Of a stretch of 48,594 nt of DNA, positions 32,920-41,087 are shown in pieces. Source of the DNA: Gordonia gummivorans (lineage in GTDB: Bacteria; Actinomycetota; Actinomycetes; Mycobacteriales; Mycobacteriaceae). The notes below the pieces were generated by a model. The model was not told where the DNA came from. It saw nothing but the letters and a program-made list of their open reading frames with translations, and ran no database searches. Each line of letters starts with the position of its first letter. Positions within the stretch are counted from its first letter, which is position 1. A program made the position numbers and the translations under genes. The stretch lies in assembly GCF_022513585.1 (NCBI RefSeq), contig NZ_JAKWBF010000038.1:1-48594 (forward strand). Direction: 5' to 3'.

Positions 32920-33983
32920 GTACCGATTTGATGGCCAACGCGCGCAAGTACTCCGACACTCTCGACATCCGGGTCACCGACTCGTCGCTGCGCGATGGCA
33001 GTCACCACAAGCGGCATCAGTTCACCGAGGACGAGGTCCGCTCGATTGTGGGCGCGCTCGACGACGCGGGTGTGCCGGTCATCGAGGTCACCCACGGTGA
33101 TGGTCTCGGTGGGTCGTCGTTCAACTATGGATTCTCCAAAACCCCGGAGCAGCAACTGATCAAGGCGGCCGCGGAGACCGCGAAGCGGGCCAAGATCGCT
33201 TTTCTGATGCTGCCGGGCCTCGGGACCAAGGACGACATCCGCGCCGCGCAGGACAATGGTGGTCAGATCTGCCGCATAGCCACGCACTGCACCGAGGCCG
33301 ACGTGTCCATCCAGCACTTCGGGCTCGCGCGTGACCTCGGACTCGAGACGGTCGGTTTCCTGATGATGAGTCACACCCAGAGTCCGGAGAAGCTGGCCGA
33401 GCAGGCCCGCATCATGGCCGATGCGGGGTGTCAGTGCGTGTACGTCGTGGATTCGGCCGGCGCGCTGGTGCTCGAGGATGTGACGGTGCGTGTACAGGCA
33501 CTGGTCGCCGAGTTGGGCGATGATGCGATGGTGGGTTTCCACGGACATGAGAATCTCGATATCGCGGTGGCGAATTCGATCAGCGCAATCCGTGCAGGCG
33601 CCCAGCAGATCGACGGTTCGATCCGCAGGTTCGGTGCGGGAGCGGGCAATACGCCGACCGAGGCTTTTGTCGGTGTGTGCGACAAGCTCGGTATCACGAC
33701 CGGCATCGATTTCATGAAGATCGCTGACGCAGCACAGGACGTTGTTCGGCCGGCGATGCCCAGCGAGTGCCTCGTTGATCGTTCGGCGATGATGATGGGC
33801 TACGCCGGTTGCTACTCGTCGTTCCTCAAGCACGCCGAAGGGCATGCGGAGCGGTACAACGTGTCGGCGGCCGAGATCCTCATCGAGGCAGGCAATCGCA
33901 AACTGGTTGGTGGTCAGGAAGATCAGCTCATCGACATCGCGCTGGAGCTGAAGAAGAAGCAGGACGCCAACGCGGGAGTGTGA
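32916..33983 (+). CDS. hsaF: HsaF, 4-hydroxy-2-oxoacid aldolase
   Basis: A 355-residue class II (metal-dependent) aldolase of the DmpG/BphI type. It splits the 4-hydroxy-2-oxo acid into pyruvate and an aldehyde, which passes through a tunnel to HsaG. It has IRVTDSSLRDGSHHKRHQF (catalytic Arg and metal Asp), IEVTHGDGLGGSSFNYGF, the metal-binding GFHGHENLDIAVANSI and GAGAGNTPTEAFVGVC. A C-terminal DmpG communication domain ends KKKQDANAGV. The start overlaps the hsaG stop as ATGA. It closes the operon; a fragment of the dispersed repeat and a convergent sugar-type operon follow. Confidence 0.94.
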   Translation: MSTDLMANARKYSDTLDIRVTDSSLRDGSHHKRHQFTEDEVRSIVGALDDAGVPVIEVTHGDGLGGSSFNYGFSKTPEQQLIKAAAETAKRAKIAFLMLPGLGTKDDIRAAQDNGGQICRIATHCTEADVSIQHFGLARDLGLETVGFLMMSHTQSPEKLAEQARIMADAGCQCVYVVDSAGALVLEDVTVRVQALVAELGDDAMVGFHGHENLDIAVANSISAIRAGAQQIDGSIRRFGAGAGNTPTEAFVGVCDKLGITTGIDFMKIADAAQDVVRPAMPSECLVDRSAMMMGYAGCYSSFLKHAEGHAERYNVSAAEILIEAGNRKLVGGQEDQLIDIALELKKKQDANAGV

Positions 33984-33985
33984 TC

Positions 33986-34012
33986 GCCTCGCACCTCAGT
34001 CAGCGGGAGGTA
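33986..34012. repeat. short fragment of the dispersed repeat
   Basis: The sequence CGCCTCGCACCTCAGTCAGCGG corresponds to the end of the repeat family (compare CGCACCTCAGGCAGCG at 12231 and 12268). It fills the 33-bp gap between the convergent hsaF and the isomerase gene. Confidence 0.6.
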
Positions 34013-34016
34013 GGGC

Positions 34017-34799
34017 TCAGCGGAAGGCCGCGACGAACGCGTCGAGTGCGGTGTCGGGGTCGGTCTTCGCCCAGCCTTCCAGGCCGATGACGCCGGTGTA
34101 GTCCACGTCCTTGAGCGCTGCCGCTATGGCCGGATAGTTGATCTCTCCGGTGCCGGGTTCGCAGCGACCGGGGACGTCGGCCACCTGGATCTCGCCGATG
34201 AAAGGCAGTGCGCTCCTGACGAGTTCGATGAGGTTTCCTTCGCCGATCTGGGCGTGATAGAGGTCCAGATTCATGCGGAGGAACGGCGAGTCGACGGCCC
34301 GAACCAGCGCCATGGTGTCGGCAGCCCGTGCAAACGGTGTCCCCGGATGATCCACAGCGAGGTTGAGGTTCTCGAGTGTGAACACTCGACCGTGGCGTTC
34401 GCCGAGTTCCGCGAGCCGCTGCAGCGTATTCGCCGCCGTCAGCCACATGTCCGGAGTTGTCACCTCGATCGGGATCACCGGTAGGCCACTCGAATCAAGG
34501 CCCGTCCCATGCACATTCAGGCGCGGGCAGTCCAGGATCGACGCTACCTTGATCGACTCCTCGGCCGAGTCGAGCAGCGCTGCGATGCCGTCGGGGTCGG
34601 TGAGGTTGCCGGTGAGATAGCCCGTCATCGAGGAGAACTGTGCGCCGGATGCGGCCAGTCCTGAGATGTCTTTGGTCGACCAGTCCCAGATCTCCACCAG
34701 CAGGCCACGTTCGGCGATCGCACGGACGCGTTCGAGGAAGGGCCGGTCGAGGTAGAGCATTTCCGCACTCGCGGCCAGTGCATAGCCCGACGGTGTCAT
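34017..34799 (-). CDS. TIM-barrel sugar isomerase/epimerase, hydroxypyruvate isomerase-like
   Basis: A 260-residue protein of the xylose-isomerase-like TIM-barrel superfamily (Hyi/IolE type). Metal-ligand strands are visible: VFTLENLNLAVDHPG (Glu), LRMNLDLYHAQIGEGNLIEL (Asp and His) shown as LRMNLDLYHAQIGEG, and GEIQVADVPGRCEPGTGEIN, then GVIGLEGW with a late Glu. The PGRCEPGTGEIN loop is the hallmark of hydroxypyruvate isomerase and 2-oxo-tetronate isomerase relatives. It is co-translated with the dehydrogenase gene upstream (ATGA overlap), and both lie downstream of a LacI operator. The substrate is probably a sugar acid or polyol, unrelated to steroids. Confidence 0.8.
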   Translation of the reverse strand: MTPSGYALAASAEMLYLDRPFLERVRAIAERGLLVEIWDWSTKDISGLAASGAQFSSMTGYLTGNLTDPDGIAALLDSAEESIKVASILDCPRLNVHGTGLDSSGLPVIPIEVTTPDMWLTAANTLQRLAELGERHGRVFTLENLNLAVDHPGTPFARAADTMALVRAVDSPFLRMNLDLYHAQIGEGNLIELVRSALPFIGEIQVADVPGRCEPGTGEINYPAIAAALKDVDYTGVIGLEGWAKTDPDTALDAFVAAFR

Positions 34800-35869
34800 C
34801 GTGTCACCTCGTCGATGGCGACGGTGGTTCCGGTCTCCACACTGCGAATCGCTGCCAACGCGACAGCCAACGCGATTCGGGCGTCCTCGCCCGTCGGCGT
34901 CGATGAATGCTGCTCTGACCCAGCTGTGTTGATGGCTTCGACAAACGCCGCCAGTTCACCGACATATGCCGTGTGCAGAAGTTCGGTGTCACGACGCGCG
35001 GTCTCGATTTCGACGCCGCCGGCACCGAAGAAGGTCATGTCGGTGGTGCGGGCAGTGCCTGCGGTAGCCATTCCGGCCGAACCGAACACCTCACCGCGGA
35101 CGTCGTAGCCGTAGAGGGCAGAAAAGCTGGCCTCCGCGGTTCCGATGGCGCCGTTGTCGAAGGTGACCGTGACGACGGCCGTGTCGAGGTGACCGGTGGC
35201 CTTGGCGTCGGGGCGGATCAGCGCGTCGGCAAACGCATGTACCGCGACTGGCCGTGCGCCCGGATTGAGGAAGCACAGTGCGTCGAAGTCGTGAATGAGT
35301 GTCTCGAGGAAGATGGTCCACTGCGGGACACGCGTCGGGTCGGCCTGCCACGGACCCGGATCGCGCGTGAGCGATCGCAGCAACTGTGGAGTTCCGACGC
35401 GTCCCGTGTCCACCATCCGTCGTGCGGCCGCGAAGCCCGGGGCAAAACGACGATTGAAGCCGACCTGCAGGACCACCCCGGCGGTCCGCGCGGCGTCGAT
35501 TGCGCGGTCTGCCTCGTCCAGGGTGACCGCCATCGGCTTCTCGCAGAAGACATGTTTGCCGGCGGCGGCAGCACGGCACACCAGTTCGCTGTGGCTGCGC
35601 GCGGGAGCGGTGATGAGCACCGCGTCCACGAGTGGGCTGTCGAGCACGACGTCGATGTCGGTGGTGGCGATCTCGGCTCCGACCTGGTCGGCGAGCCGGC
35701 GGGCCGCACCGTCGACAGGGTCAGCGACGGCCACGAGATCGGCGCCGTGGACGTGTCGGGCGACGAGTTCGGCATGGCTGGAGCCGATCCGCCCGGCGCC
35801 GATTGTGGCAACTCGAACGACGTCGCTCCGGGTGGATGGGTCAATGGGTGCAGAGGTGGGTGCGGTCAC
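34796..35869 (-). CDS. Gfo/Idh/MocA-family oxidoreductase (inositol dehydrogenase-like)
   Basis: A 357-residue NAD(P)-dependent dehydrogenase. The Rossmann motif is VRVATIGAGRIGSSHAELVA, the family signature AAAGKHVFCEKPMAVTLDEA includes the catalytic Lys of EKP, and the second domain has QVGFNRRFAPGF and IHDFDALCF. This layout matches inositol 2-dehydrogenase (IolG-like) proteins. The start is a GTG at 35869, 25 bp from a tandem palindromic operator. The downstream isomerase overlaps it. The pair likely oxidises and isomerises a sugar or polyol under LacI control. Confidence 0.85.
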   Translation of the reverse strand: MTAPTSAPIDPSTRSDVVRVATIGAGRIGSSHAELVARHVHGADLVAVADPVDGAARRLADQVGAEIATTDIDVVLDSPLVDAVLITAPARSHSELVCRAAAAGKHVFCEKPMAVTLDEADRAIDAARTAGVVLQVGFNRRFAPGFAAARRMVDTGRVGTPQLLRSLTRDPGPWQADPTRVPQWTIFLETLIHDFDALCFLNPGARPVAVHAFADALIRPDAKATGHLDTAVVTVTFDNGAIGTAEASFSALYGYDVRGEVFGSAGMATAGTARTTDMTFFGAGGVEIETARRDTELLHTAYVGELAAFVEAINTAGSEQHSSTPTGEDARIALAVALAAIRSVETGTTVAIDEVTR

Positions 35870-35893
35870 GGGCGTGCCTTCTCGATCGTTGGA

Positions 35894-35920
35894 CTAGAAC
35901 GTTCTAGTAGAACGTTCTAG
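35894..35920. promoter_or_regulatory. tandem LacI-type operators
   Basis: CTAGAACGTTCTAG (35894-35907) is a perfect 14-bp palindrome, directly followed by a second TAGAACGTTCTA (35908-35919). LacI-family sites often have such symmetric halves with a central CG. It lies between the divergent dehydrogenase (25 bp) and lacI (49 bp) starts. Half-sites equal those of KstR, but without the two-base spacer. Confidence 0.78.
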
Positions 35921-35968
35921 GGTAGGGTAGGCGACGCACCTCACAACGGTCAAGAAGGAGCTGGCAAC

Positions 35969-36997
35969 GTGGCCCGACAGCAGCGGCCGACGCTGATCGA
36001 CGTGGCGGAAGCCGCTGGAGTCTCCAAGGCGCTGGTGTCCATCGTGATGCGAGGCGCACCCGGCGCCGGCGCCGCCACCAGGGAACGTGTGCTGCGGATT
36101 GCTGCCGAGATGGGCTACGTGCCGGATCAGCGTGCTCGCAATCTCCGTTCGACGGCCACGGGCGTCCTCGGGGTCACCTTCGAACTGCGGGAACCGTTCC
36201 ACGGCGACCTGGTGGATGAGATCTACGGGGCGGCGGCCGATGCCGGACGCGACGTCCTCATCAGCGCCGTGACCGCGCGACGTCCCGAATCCGTTGCCCT
36301 GCAGACCCTCCTGCGTGAGAGGTGTGAAGCAGCGATCCTGGTGGGCTCGCGATCGAACCCCGGCGAGATCGAGCGTCTCACCGAACGCATTCCGGTGACC
36401 CTGGTCGTCAGCGAAGCAGCGCCGGCCGGCGCCGGCGACGTTCGCGGCGATGATGCCCACGGCGTGCAGTTGGCCGTCGATCATCTTGTCTCACTGGGCC
36501 ACCGGCGGATTGCCCATATCGACGGCGGTGATGCGCCGGGGAGCCGCGTGCGCCGGGAGGCCTTCGTTCGGTCGATGGCGGTTGCGGGGTCGATGGCCGC
36601 GCATCGACACACGAGGTCGGCGTCGGTGATCGGTGGCGGGATCACGGCCGTCGACGGTGCTCGCGCGATCCGCGGATTGCTCGAAGCAACGTCGGCCGCC
36701 GACGAGTTTCCGACGGCGATCCTCGCCTTCAACGACGAATGCGCGACCGGTGTCATCGACGTACTCGTCAGGGCCGGCAAACGTGTGCCCGAGGACATCT
36801 CGGTGATCGGATACGACGACGCGCGATTCGCGTCGCTCTTGCCGGTGCCGCTGACGACGGTGTCCCAGGACGCGCACGGGCTGGCACGTCATGCCCTCGA
36901 GGCCGTCGTGGCCATGGCCGACAACGAAACCCCACGCCGAATCGTGGTTCCCCCGAAACTCATGGTCCGCGCGACCACCGCTGCACCACCCCGATGA
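35969..36997 (+). CDS. LacI-family transcriptional regulator
   Basis: A 342-residue repressor. The N-terminal helix-turn-helix (about residues 6-28) reads TLIDVAEAAGVSKALVSIVM, and the hinge region is YVPDQRARNLRSTAT. The periplasmic-binding-protein-like effector domain has VLGVTFELREPFHGDLVDEI, HLVSLGHRRIAHIDGGDAPG, FNDECATGVIDVLVRAGKRV, and VIGYDDARFASLLPVPLTTV. These are standard landmarks, so a sugar-like ligand is expected. The GTG start at 35969 has AAGGAG eight bases upstream. It is divergent from the dehydrogenase/isomerase pair across a double palindrome that it probably binds. Confidence 0.9.
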   Translation: MARQQRPTLIDVAEAAGVSKALVSIVMRGAPGAGAATRERVLRIAAEMGYVPDQRARNLRSTATGVLGVTFELREPFHGDLVDEIYGAAADAGRDVLISAVTARRPESVALQTLLRERCEAAILVGSRSNPGEIERLTERIPVTLVVSEAAPAGAGDVRGDDAHGVQLAVDHLVSLGHRRIAHIDGGDAPGSRVRREAFVRSMAVAGSMAAHRHTRSASVIGGGITAVDGARAIRGLLEATSAADEFPTAILAFNDECATGVIDVLVRAGKRVPEDISVIGYDDARFASLLPVPLTTVSQDAHGLARHALEAVVAMADNETPRRIVVPPKLMVRATTAAPPR

Positions 36998-38002
36998 TCA
37001 GATTGTCGAGACCTCGTCCACCAACCCCCATCGCAGCGCAGTCGGGGCGTCGAGAGTTATCCCCGACAAGACCAGGTAGGCACTCCGCCATCGTCCGATC
37101 CGACGCGGGATGCTGTAGGTTCCGCCCGCACCCGGGATCAATCCGATGCCGAGTTCGGGCAGTCCGAACCGGGTGTCGCGGTGCGCGACGACATGCCCGC
37201 AGAACGCCGCCATCTCGAGTCCGCTGCCGATTACCTGCCCGTGCACAGTCGCCCGACACCGAGTCCCGAGGCGCGCCCGCACGGCGTCGAGCGCGAGGGC
37301 CGGGCTGTGCCGGGTCCGTGCGATGTGCGCCGAGGCGGGGTCGTCGAAACCGCCGAACTCGGCCAGGTCGCCGCCGCTGCAGAAGGACCTTCCTGCGCCG
37401 CTGAGTTCGACGGCGGAGATCGACGGGTCGTGATGGGCGACGGTGAGTGCTGCGAGGAGTTCCGATCGCATCGCATCGTTGAACGCGTTGTGACGATGCG
37501 GTCTGTTGAACACGATACGGAGCGTGTCGCCCACGCGATCGAACTCAACCGGAGAACCACTGGAGGTGACCGTCGCGTTTGACGGACCGCGCTCCAACAG
37601 CCAACGCGCAAACTCCGGGCCGGCCTGCAGGGTCGAATACGCGAGCGACTCGGTGATCAACGCGGACCGCAGCGAACCGGAAGTCAAAGCCGACGCGAAC
37701 ACGTCGGCGTTGACGCTCGCGGTGATCGGAAATCGCTTGCAGCGCTCCGAGATCGCGACGACCGCATCATCGATGGATTCGACCCATACGCACCGGATGT
37801 CGTCGGTGTCGACCTCGGTGAGCGTGAAGCTGGCGGTGTCGAGCCAGTGGGAGGATACGAGGCGCTCAGGCGATAGGGCCACGGCAATGATCGGCGGCGC
37901 AATCGCACTGACCGCTGGTAGCTCGATGTCGGGAGGCGCCTCGGCCTCGACGATCCGTAACACCGGTACGCCACCTGTTGCAGATGAGGCTGTCCCAGAC
38001 AT
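36998..38002 (-). CDS. crotonase-family protein with an extra N-terminal part
   Basis: A 334-residue protein. The C-terminal 190 residues form a recognisable enoyl-CoA hydratase/isomerase domain: LRIVFNRPHRHNAFNDAMRS, the oxyanion segment GRSFCSGGDLAEFGGF, VHGQVIGSGLEMAAFCGHVV, and FGLPELGIGLIPGAGGTYSI with Glu in the GLPE motif. The first about 140 residues (VSAIAPPIIAVALSPERLVS and AVVAISERCKRFPITASVNA) look like a decayed crotonase half lacking the active-site loops. True hydratases are about 260 residues. The stop codon directly abuts lacI. It ends a two-gene minus-strand run with the VOC gene. Substrate unknown. Confidence 0.78.
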   Translation of the reverse strand: MSGTASSATGGVPVLRIVEAEAPPDIELPAVSAIAPPIIAVALSPERLVSSHWLDTASFTLTEVDTDDIRCVWVESIDDAVVAISERCKRFPITASVNADVFASALTSGSLRSALITESLAYSTLQAGPEFARWLLERGPSNATVTSSGSPVEFDRVGDTLRIVFNRPHRHNAFNDAMRSELLAALTVAHHDPSISAVELSGAGRSFCSGGDLAEFGGFDDPASAHIARTRHSPALALDAVRARLGTRCRATVHGQVIGSGLEMAAFCGHVVAHRDTRFGLPELGIGLIPGAGGTYSIPRRIGRWRSAYLVLSGITLDAPTALRWGLVDEVSTI

Positions 38003-38037
38003 CTCTCCTTCCTACATGCTGCGCACGACCAAGGTAC

Positions 38038-38832
38038 TCACATCCCGGCCGGTGGATGTCCCAGGCAGAACACGGCACCGAACGGGTCGGTGAGCGCGGC
38101 GAGCGTTCCGTACGGCGTCTCCTCGCCGGCCATGAGGACGCCTGCACCGAGTCCCTCGGCCTGCTTCACGGTCGCCGCCACGTCGTCGACGCAGACATAC
38201 ACCTGCCAGAACGACGGCACCTCGGGCGGAAAGAGCTTGACGGAGTCCATGATTCCCGAATAGGAGTTCTCGCCGACGAACACCTGCCCGTAATGATCCG
38301 GTCCGATCGCGTCGGGGTCGCCGCCGGTACCGATCTCCTCGATCCGTGCCCCGATCGCCGAGCGATAGAACTCGAGCGACTTCGCGTAATCCTTGCTCTG
38401 ACACTCGAACCAGTACGGGGTGCCGTGCTCGCCCCACTCGACGAATCCGGGATGGGTGTTCGGCTTCCAGAAGCCGATGACCGCGCCCGCCGTGTCGACG
38501 GCCACCATCATCGTGCCCATGTCGCCGACGTCCATCGGCGGCACCATGATGCTGCCCCCGGCCGCCTCGACGGCTTTGACCGTGGCATCCGGGTCGTCGG
38601 TATGCAGGTACACCGACCACACGTCCGACGGTCCGTTCGGGTCCATCACCGGACCCATTCCGGCGACGCGGTGTCCGTTCTTGACGAAGTTCCGGTAGCC
38701 ACCGAAGTCGGGGTTGGCGTCCTCTGCTTCCCAGCCGAACAGGGCGCCGTAGAACTCGGCGGCCTTGTCGGGCTCACTGCTCATCAGGTCGAACCAGATC
38801 GGCGCGCCGAGGGGCGCGGAGTACTCGGCCAT
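38038..38832 (-). CDS. two-domain VOC (glyoxalase/extradiol-fold) protein
   Basis: A 264-residue protein of two similar vicinal-oxygen-chelate modules. The first begins GAPIWFDLMSSEPDKAAEFY with GALFGWEAEDANPDFGGYR; the second begins GTPYWFECQSKDYAKSLEFY with RSAIGARIEEIG. Each ends in a PFGAVFCLGHP- or AGAVIGFWKP-like strand. Such proteins (the 27-kDa antigen Cfp30B-like group) are common in actinobacteria with undefined function. The ATG at 38832 is preferred because a GTG-rich extension to 38850 lacks a site. The 35-bp gap to the crotonase gene suggests co-transcription. Confidence 0.8.
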   Translation of the reverse strand: MAEYSAPLGAPIWFDLMSSEPDKAAEFYGALFGWEAEDANPDFGGYRNFVKNGHRVAGMGPVMDPNGPSDVWSVYLHTDDPDATVKAVEAAGGSIMVPPMDVGDMGTMMVAVDTAGAVIGFWKPNTHPGFVEWGEHGTPYWFECQSKDYAKSLEFYRSAIGARIEEIGTGGDPDAIGPDHYGQVFVGENSYSGIMDSVKLFPPEVPSFWQVYVCVDDVAATVKQAEGLGAGVLMAGEETPYGTLAALTDPFGAVFCLGHPPAGM

Positions 38833-38998
38833 GGTGTGTCCTTTTCTCACGAATGTGGGTTGTACAAGTCGGCAGACCCCCAGCCTTGCCGAAACTCATC
38901 GTCGGAGGTGGAGGAACCCGAGCGAAAGTTGCGATGAGTTCGGTGTCCCAGTGTGGTCCACAGCTGTGACAGATACTCCGCCGGCGAAAGGACCAGGT

Positions 38999-39592
38999 AT
39001 GAACGCCGACTACATCGAGATCGCGGCCAATCAGATGATCGACTTGGCAGCCAAGGTGACCGATGACCAACTCACCCGTGCGACGCCATGCGACGGTACG
39101 GATCTTTCCGGGCTGCTCGCGCATGTCATTGGTCTCAGTGCGGCGTTCGCGGCGGCGGGGCACAAGGAGTTCGGACCGTTGACATCCACGCCCCCGAATC
39201 CGGGCGCCGAAACCCTGCCGGACTTCTGGTGGGCCTCGCTCACCGGCAACCTGCGTGACCTCGTCCTGAGTTGGCAGCGGCCCGACGCGTGGGAGGGTAT
39301 GACACAGGCGGGAGGCTTCGAGGCGCCCGCAGAGGTTCTCGGCACGGTCGCGCTCAGCGAGCTCGTCCTCCACGGTTGGGACGTCGCGCGATCGATCGGC
39401 GTCGACTACACGATTCCCGACCCCGTCGCGTCCGCCGTGTTCGATCTTCACCATCCACCGGAACCGCAGAGCGAGCGTGACGGGATGTTCGGACCCATCG
39501 TCGAGGTGCCCGAGGATGCGCCCATTCTCGATCGACTTGTCGGACTCGCGGGGCGCCAACCGTTTTGGCCGCATGGCACGCTGGAGGAATGA
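38999..39592 (+). CDS. TIGR03086-family (DinB/mycothiol-isomerase fold) protein
   Basis: A 197-residue helical-bundle protein: NQMIDLAAKVTDDQLTRATP followed by CDGTDLSGLLAHVIGLSAAFAA (a His after GLL), then ELVLHGWDVARSIG with the second metal His. This is the pattern of the TIGR03086/maleylpyruvate-isomerase N-terminal family, which binds zinc and sometimes uses mycothiol. The exact reaction is unknown. The ATG at 38999 follows AAAGGA; longer readings from 38765 run into the divergent VOC gene. The stop overlaps the next gene as ATGA. Confidence 0.8.
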   Translation: MNADYIEIAANQMIDLAAKVTDDQLTRATPCDGTDLSGLLAHVIGLSAAFAAAGHKEFGPLTSTPPNPGAETLPDFWWASLTGNLRDLVLSWQRPDAWEGMTQAGGFEAPAEVLGTVALSELVLHGWDVARSIGVDYTIPDPVASAVFDLHHPPEPQSERDGMFGPIVEVPEDAPILDRLVGLAGRQPFWPHGTLEE

Positions 39593-40128
39593 CTTCTCCC
39601 GGCCGAATCGACCGGTTACGCGGCCTTGTGTGGCCGATCGCCTGCGTCGCGGGCTTGCTTCTCGTCGCGCTCGCGCAGGTCAAGTGGGGTGTGTCCGACG
39701 AGGGCGTCCGACCGTCGATCACCGGGTTGGGTCGTGTGTCGGTACCCGGCGCGGCTGCCGAGGACGTGGAGTACTTCTTCGACGGCCAGACCCGGCGACC
39801 CGGTCTGATCGTCATCGCCGCGGGTGCGGTGGTCGCGATTGCGGCGGCACTCGGCTGGTGGCGGGCGTCGTTGCGGAGGCCGGCCATCGTGGTCGTCGGC
39901 GTCGGTGCTGCCGTGGCCCTCGGAGTCGCGATCGTGACGCTGAGCGACCCGGCCGGTCATCTGTTCTCCGAACGTCTCACCGAAGCGCTCGACCTGGATC
40001 TGCCGACGATGCAGCCCGGCTATGGACTGATCGGCACGCTGATCGTCGGTGTTCTGGTGTTGGCACTGGCGGTGTTCTGGGCTGCGACGTCGTGGAGGCG
40101 CCCTACCCGAACCGACGAATCGTCTTGA
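39589..40128 (+). CDS. four-helix membrane protein
   Basis: A 179-residue protein with four hydrophobic helices (VWPIACVAGLLLVALAQV, LIVIAAGAVVAIAAALGWW, AIVVVGVGAAVALGVAIV, GLIGTLIVGVLVLALAVFW). A soluble loop of about 40 residues between helices 1 and 2 (VSVPGAAAEDVEYFF) should face outside. It resembles the small Trp-associated/TIGR02234-like membrane proteins of actinobacteria, but I am not sure. It is coupled to the TIGR03086 gene (ATGA). Its last 26 bases overlap the convergent NlpC/P60 gene. Confidence 0.7.
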   Translation: MTSPGRIDRLRGLVWPIACVAGLLLVALAQVKWGVSDEGVRPSITGLGRVSVPGAAAEDVEYFFDGQTRRPGLIVIAAGAVVAIAAALGWWRASLRRPAIVVVGVGAAVALGVAIVTLSDPAGHLFSERLTEALDLDLPTMQPGYGLIGTLIVGVLVLALAVFWAATSWRRPTRTDESS

Positions 40129-40609
40129 TCGGCGGCATCCGGTCGAGCGGGGTGAACCCGATCGGGACACCGTTGGGTCCGTACGCGTTGAAGACCTGGC
40201 CGAACCCGGCGTAGATGCCGATGTGGCTGGCGTCGCGCCAGAACACGATCGCGTCGCCCGGCGCGAGGGCGCTCATCGGGATCGCGTGACCCACCCGGGC
40301 CTGCTGCTGACTGACGCGTGGCAGCCGGATTCCCGCGGTACCGAATGCCCATTGGACCAGGCCGGAGCAGTCCCACGAGTTCGGTCCGACGCCGCCCCAC
40401 TTGTACGGCTTGCCGATCTGCGTCATCGCTGCCGACAGCGCCTGCAAACCGGCCGGCGTCGAGATCGGCAGGTAGATCTCCACCGAACCCGATGACCCGG
40501 ATGACCCGGTGTCGGCCGACGCGGTGGGTTCGCCCGCGGCCAGGGCGACACCGGTGGCCATGACGAGCGCAGCGCCGATCGCCGCGACACGGCAACGGAG
40601 ACTCGACAC
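40103..40609 (-). CDS. secreted NlpC/P60 peptidoglycan endopeptidase
   Basis: A 168-residue exported hydrolase. A signal peptide (about 1-32: AAIGAALVMATGVALAAGEP) is followed by a short Ser/Gly linker and the NlpC/P60 domain (about 58-168): GKPYKWGGVGPNSWDCSGLV with the nucleophile Cys81, then DASHIGIYAGFG with His129, and Asn141 in VFNAYG as the third polar residue. The family cuts D-Glu/meso-DAP bonds in cell-wall stems. It lacks the coiled-coil N-terminus of RipA, so resembles the short RipD/RipB-like forms. The start is a GTG at 40609. Confidence 0.88.
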   Translation of the reverse strand: MSSLRCRVAAIGAALVMATGVALAAGEPTASADTGSSGSSGSVEIYLPISTPAGLQALSAAMTQIGKPYKWGGVGPNSWDCSGLVQWAFGTAGIRLPRVSQQQARVGHAIPMSALAPGDAIVFWRDASHIGIYAGFGQVFNAYGPNGVPIGFTPLDRMPPIKTIRRFG

Positions 40610-40690
40610 GCGATCCAGGGTGACCCCTCGGTTCGGGGAAGTCTCAGGTTGCGGTTGAGATGTTATCGATGCGTGACCTTCACCTGCGGG

Positions 40691-41083
40691 TCACCAGTAG
40701 CCGTCGGGGTCGCTCTCGGGTGACTCGGCGGGAATGATGCCCTCGGCGACGCCGTGGTCGATGCTCGCCGACAGCCGGGGGCAGGTGGGCATCATGGCGG
40801 TGTTGCCGCCCTGCTCACGGATGCGTTCGAGTTCATTGCAGCGGGCCCGCGCATCGGCGTTCCACTGCACGCTCGTGTGGAACGAACTGGTCTTCTTGAC
40901 CATGACGCACGCGTGACACGATCGGCACTCGATCTCGGTCATTCCGCCCCGCAGGTAATGCTCGCGGTCGCGGGCGGTCGCGGCATGCACGGCGGCCAGA
41001 CGGTCGGGATCGCCGCCGAAATCGGGTGCCTTGGCCCAGCCGATCTGGCTGTCGGCGGTCGGACGTTCGGCGGCGCGGGTCAT
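40691..41083 (-). CDS. Rv3527-like Cys-rich protein downstream of kshA
   Basis: A 130-residue protein with five cysteines: CRSCHAC (Cys53, Cys56, Cys59), Cys82 and Cys101 (MMPTCPRL). Such spacing suits a metal site. Trp and Pro-rich ends flank the helical segment NADARARCNELERIREQGG. Its ATG lies four bases after the kshA stop, so both are co-translated. The gene next to kshA in M. tuberculosis (Rv3527) is a similarly sized protein of unknown role; homology is my inference from position and size. A function in maturation of, or electron supply to, the KshA Rieske centre can be imagined. Confidence 0.7.
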   Translation of the reverse strand: MTRAAERPTADSQIGWAKAPDFGGDPDRLAAVHAATARDREHYLRGGMTEIECRSCHACVMVKKTSSFHTSVQWNADARARCNELERIREQGGNTAMMPTCPRLSASIDHGVAEGIIPAESPESDPDGYW

Positions 41084-41087
41084 CGCC

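Noticed and set aside
35894..35920. Calling these palindromes KstR sites
   Set aside because: The half-sites fit, but the two-base centre of TNNAACNNGTTNNA is missing and the neighbours are lacI and sugar-type genes.
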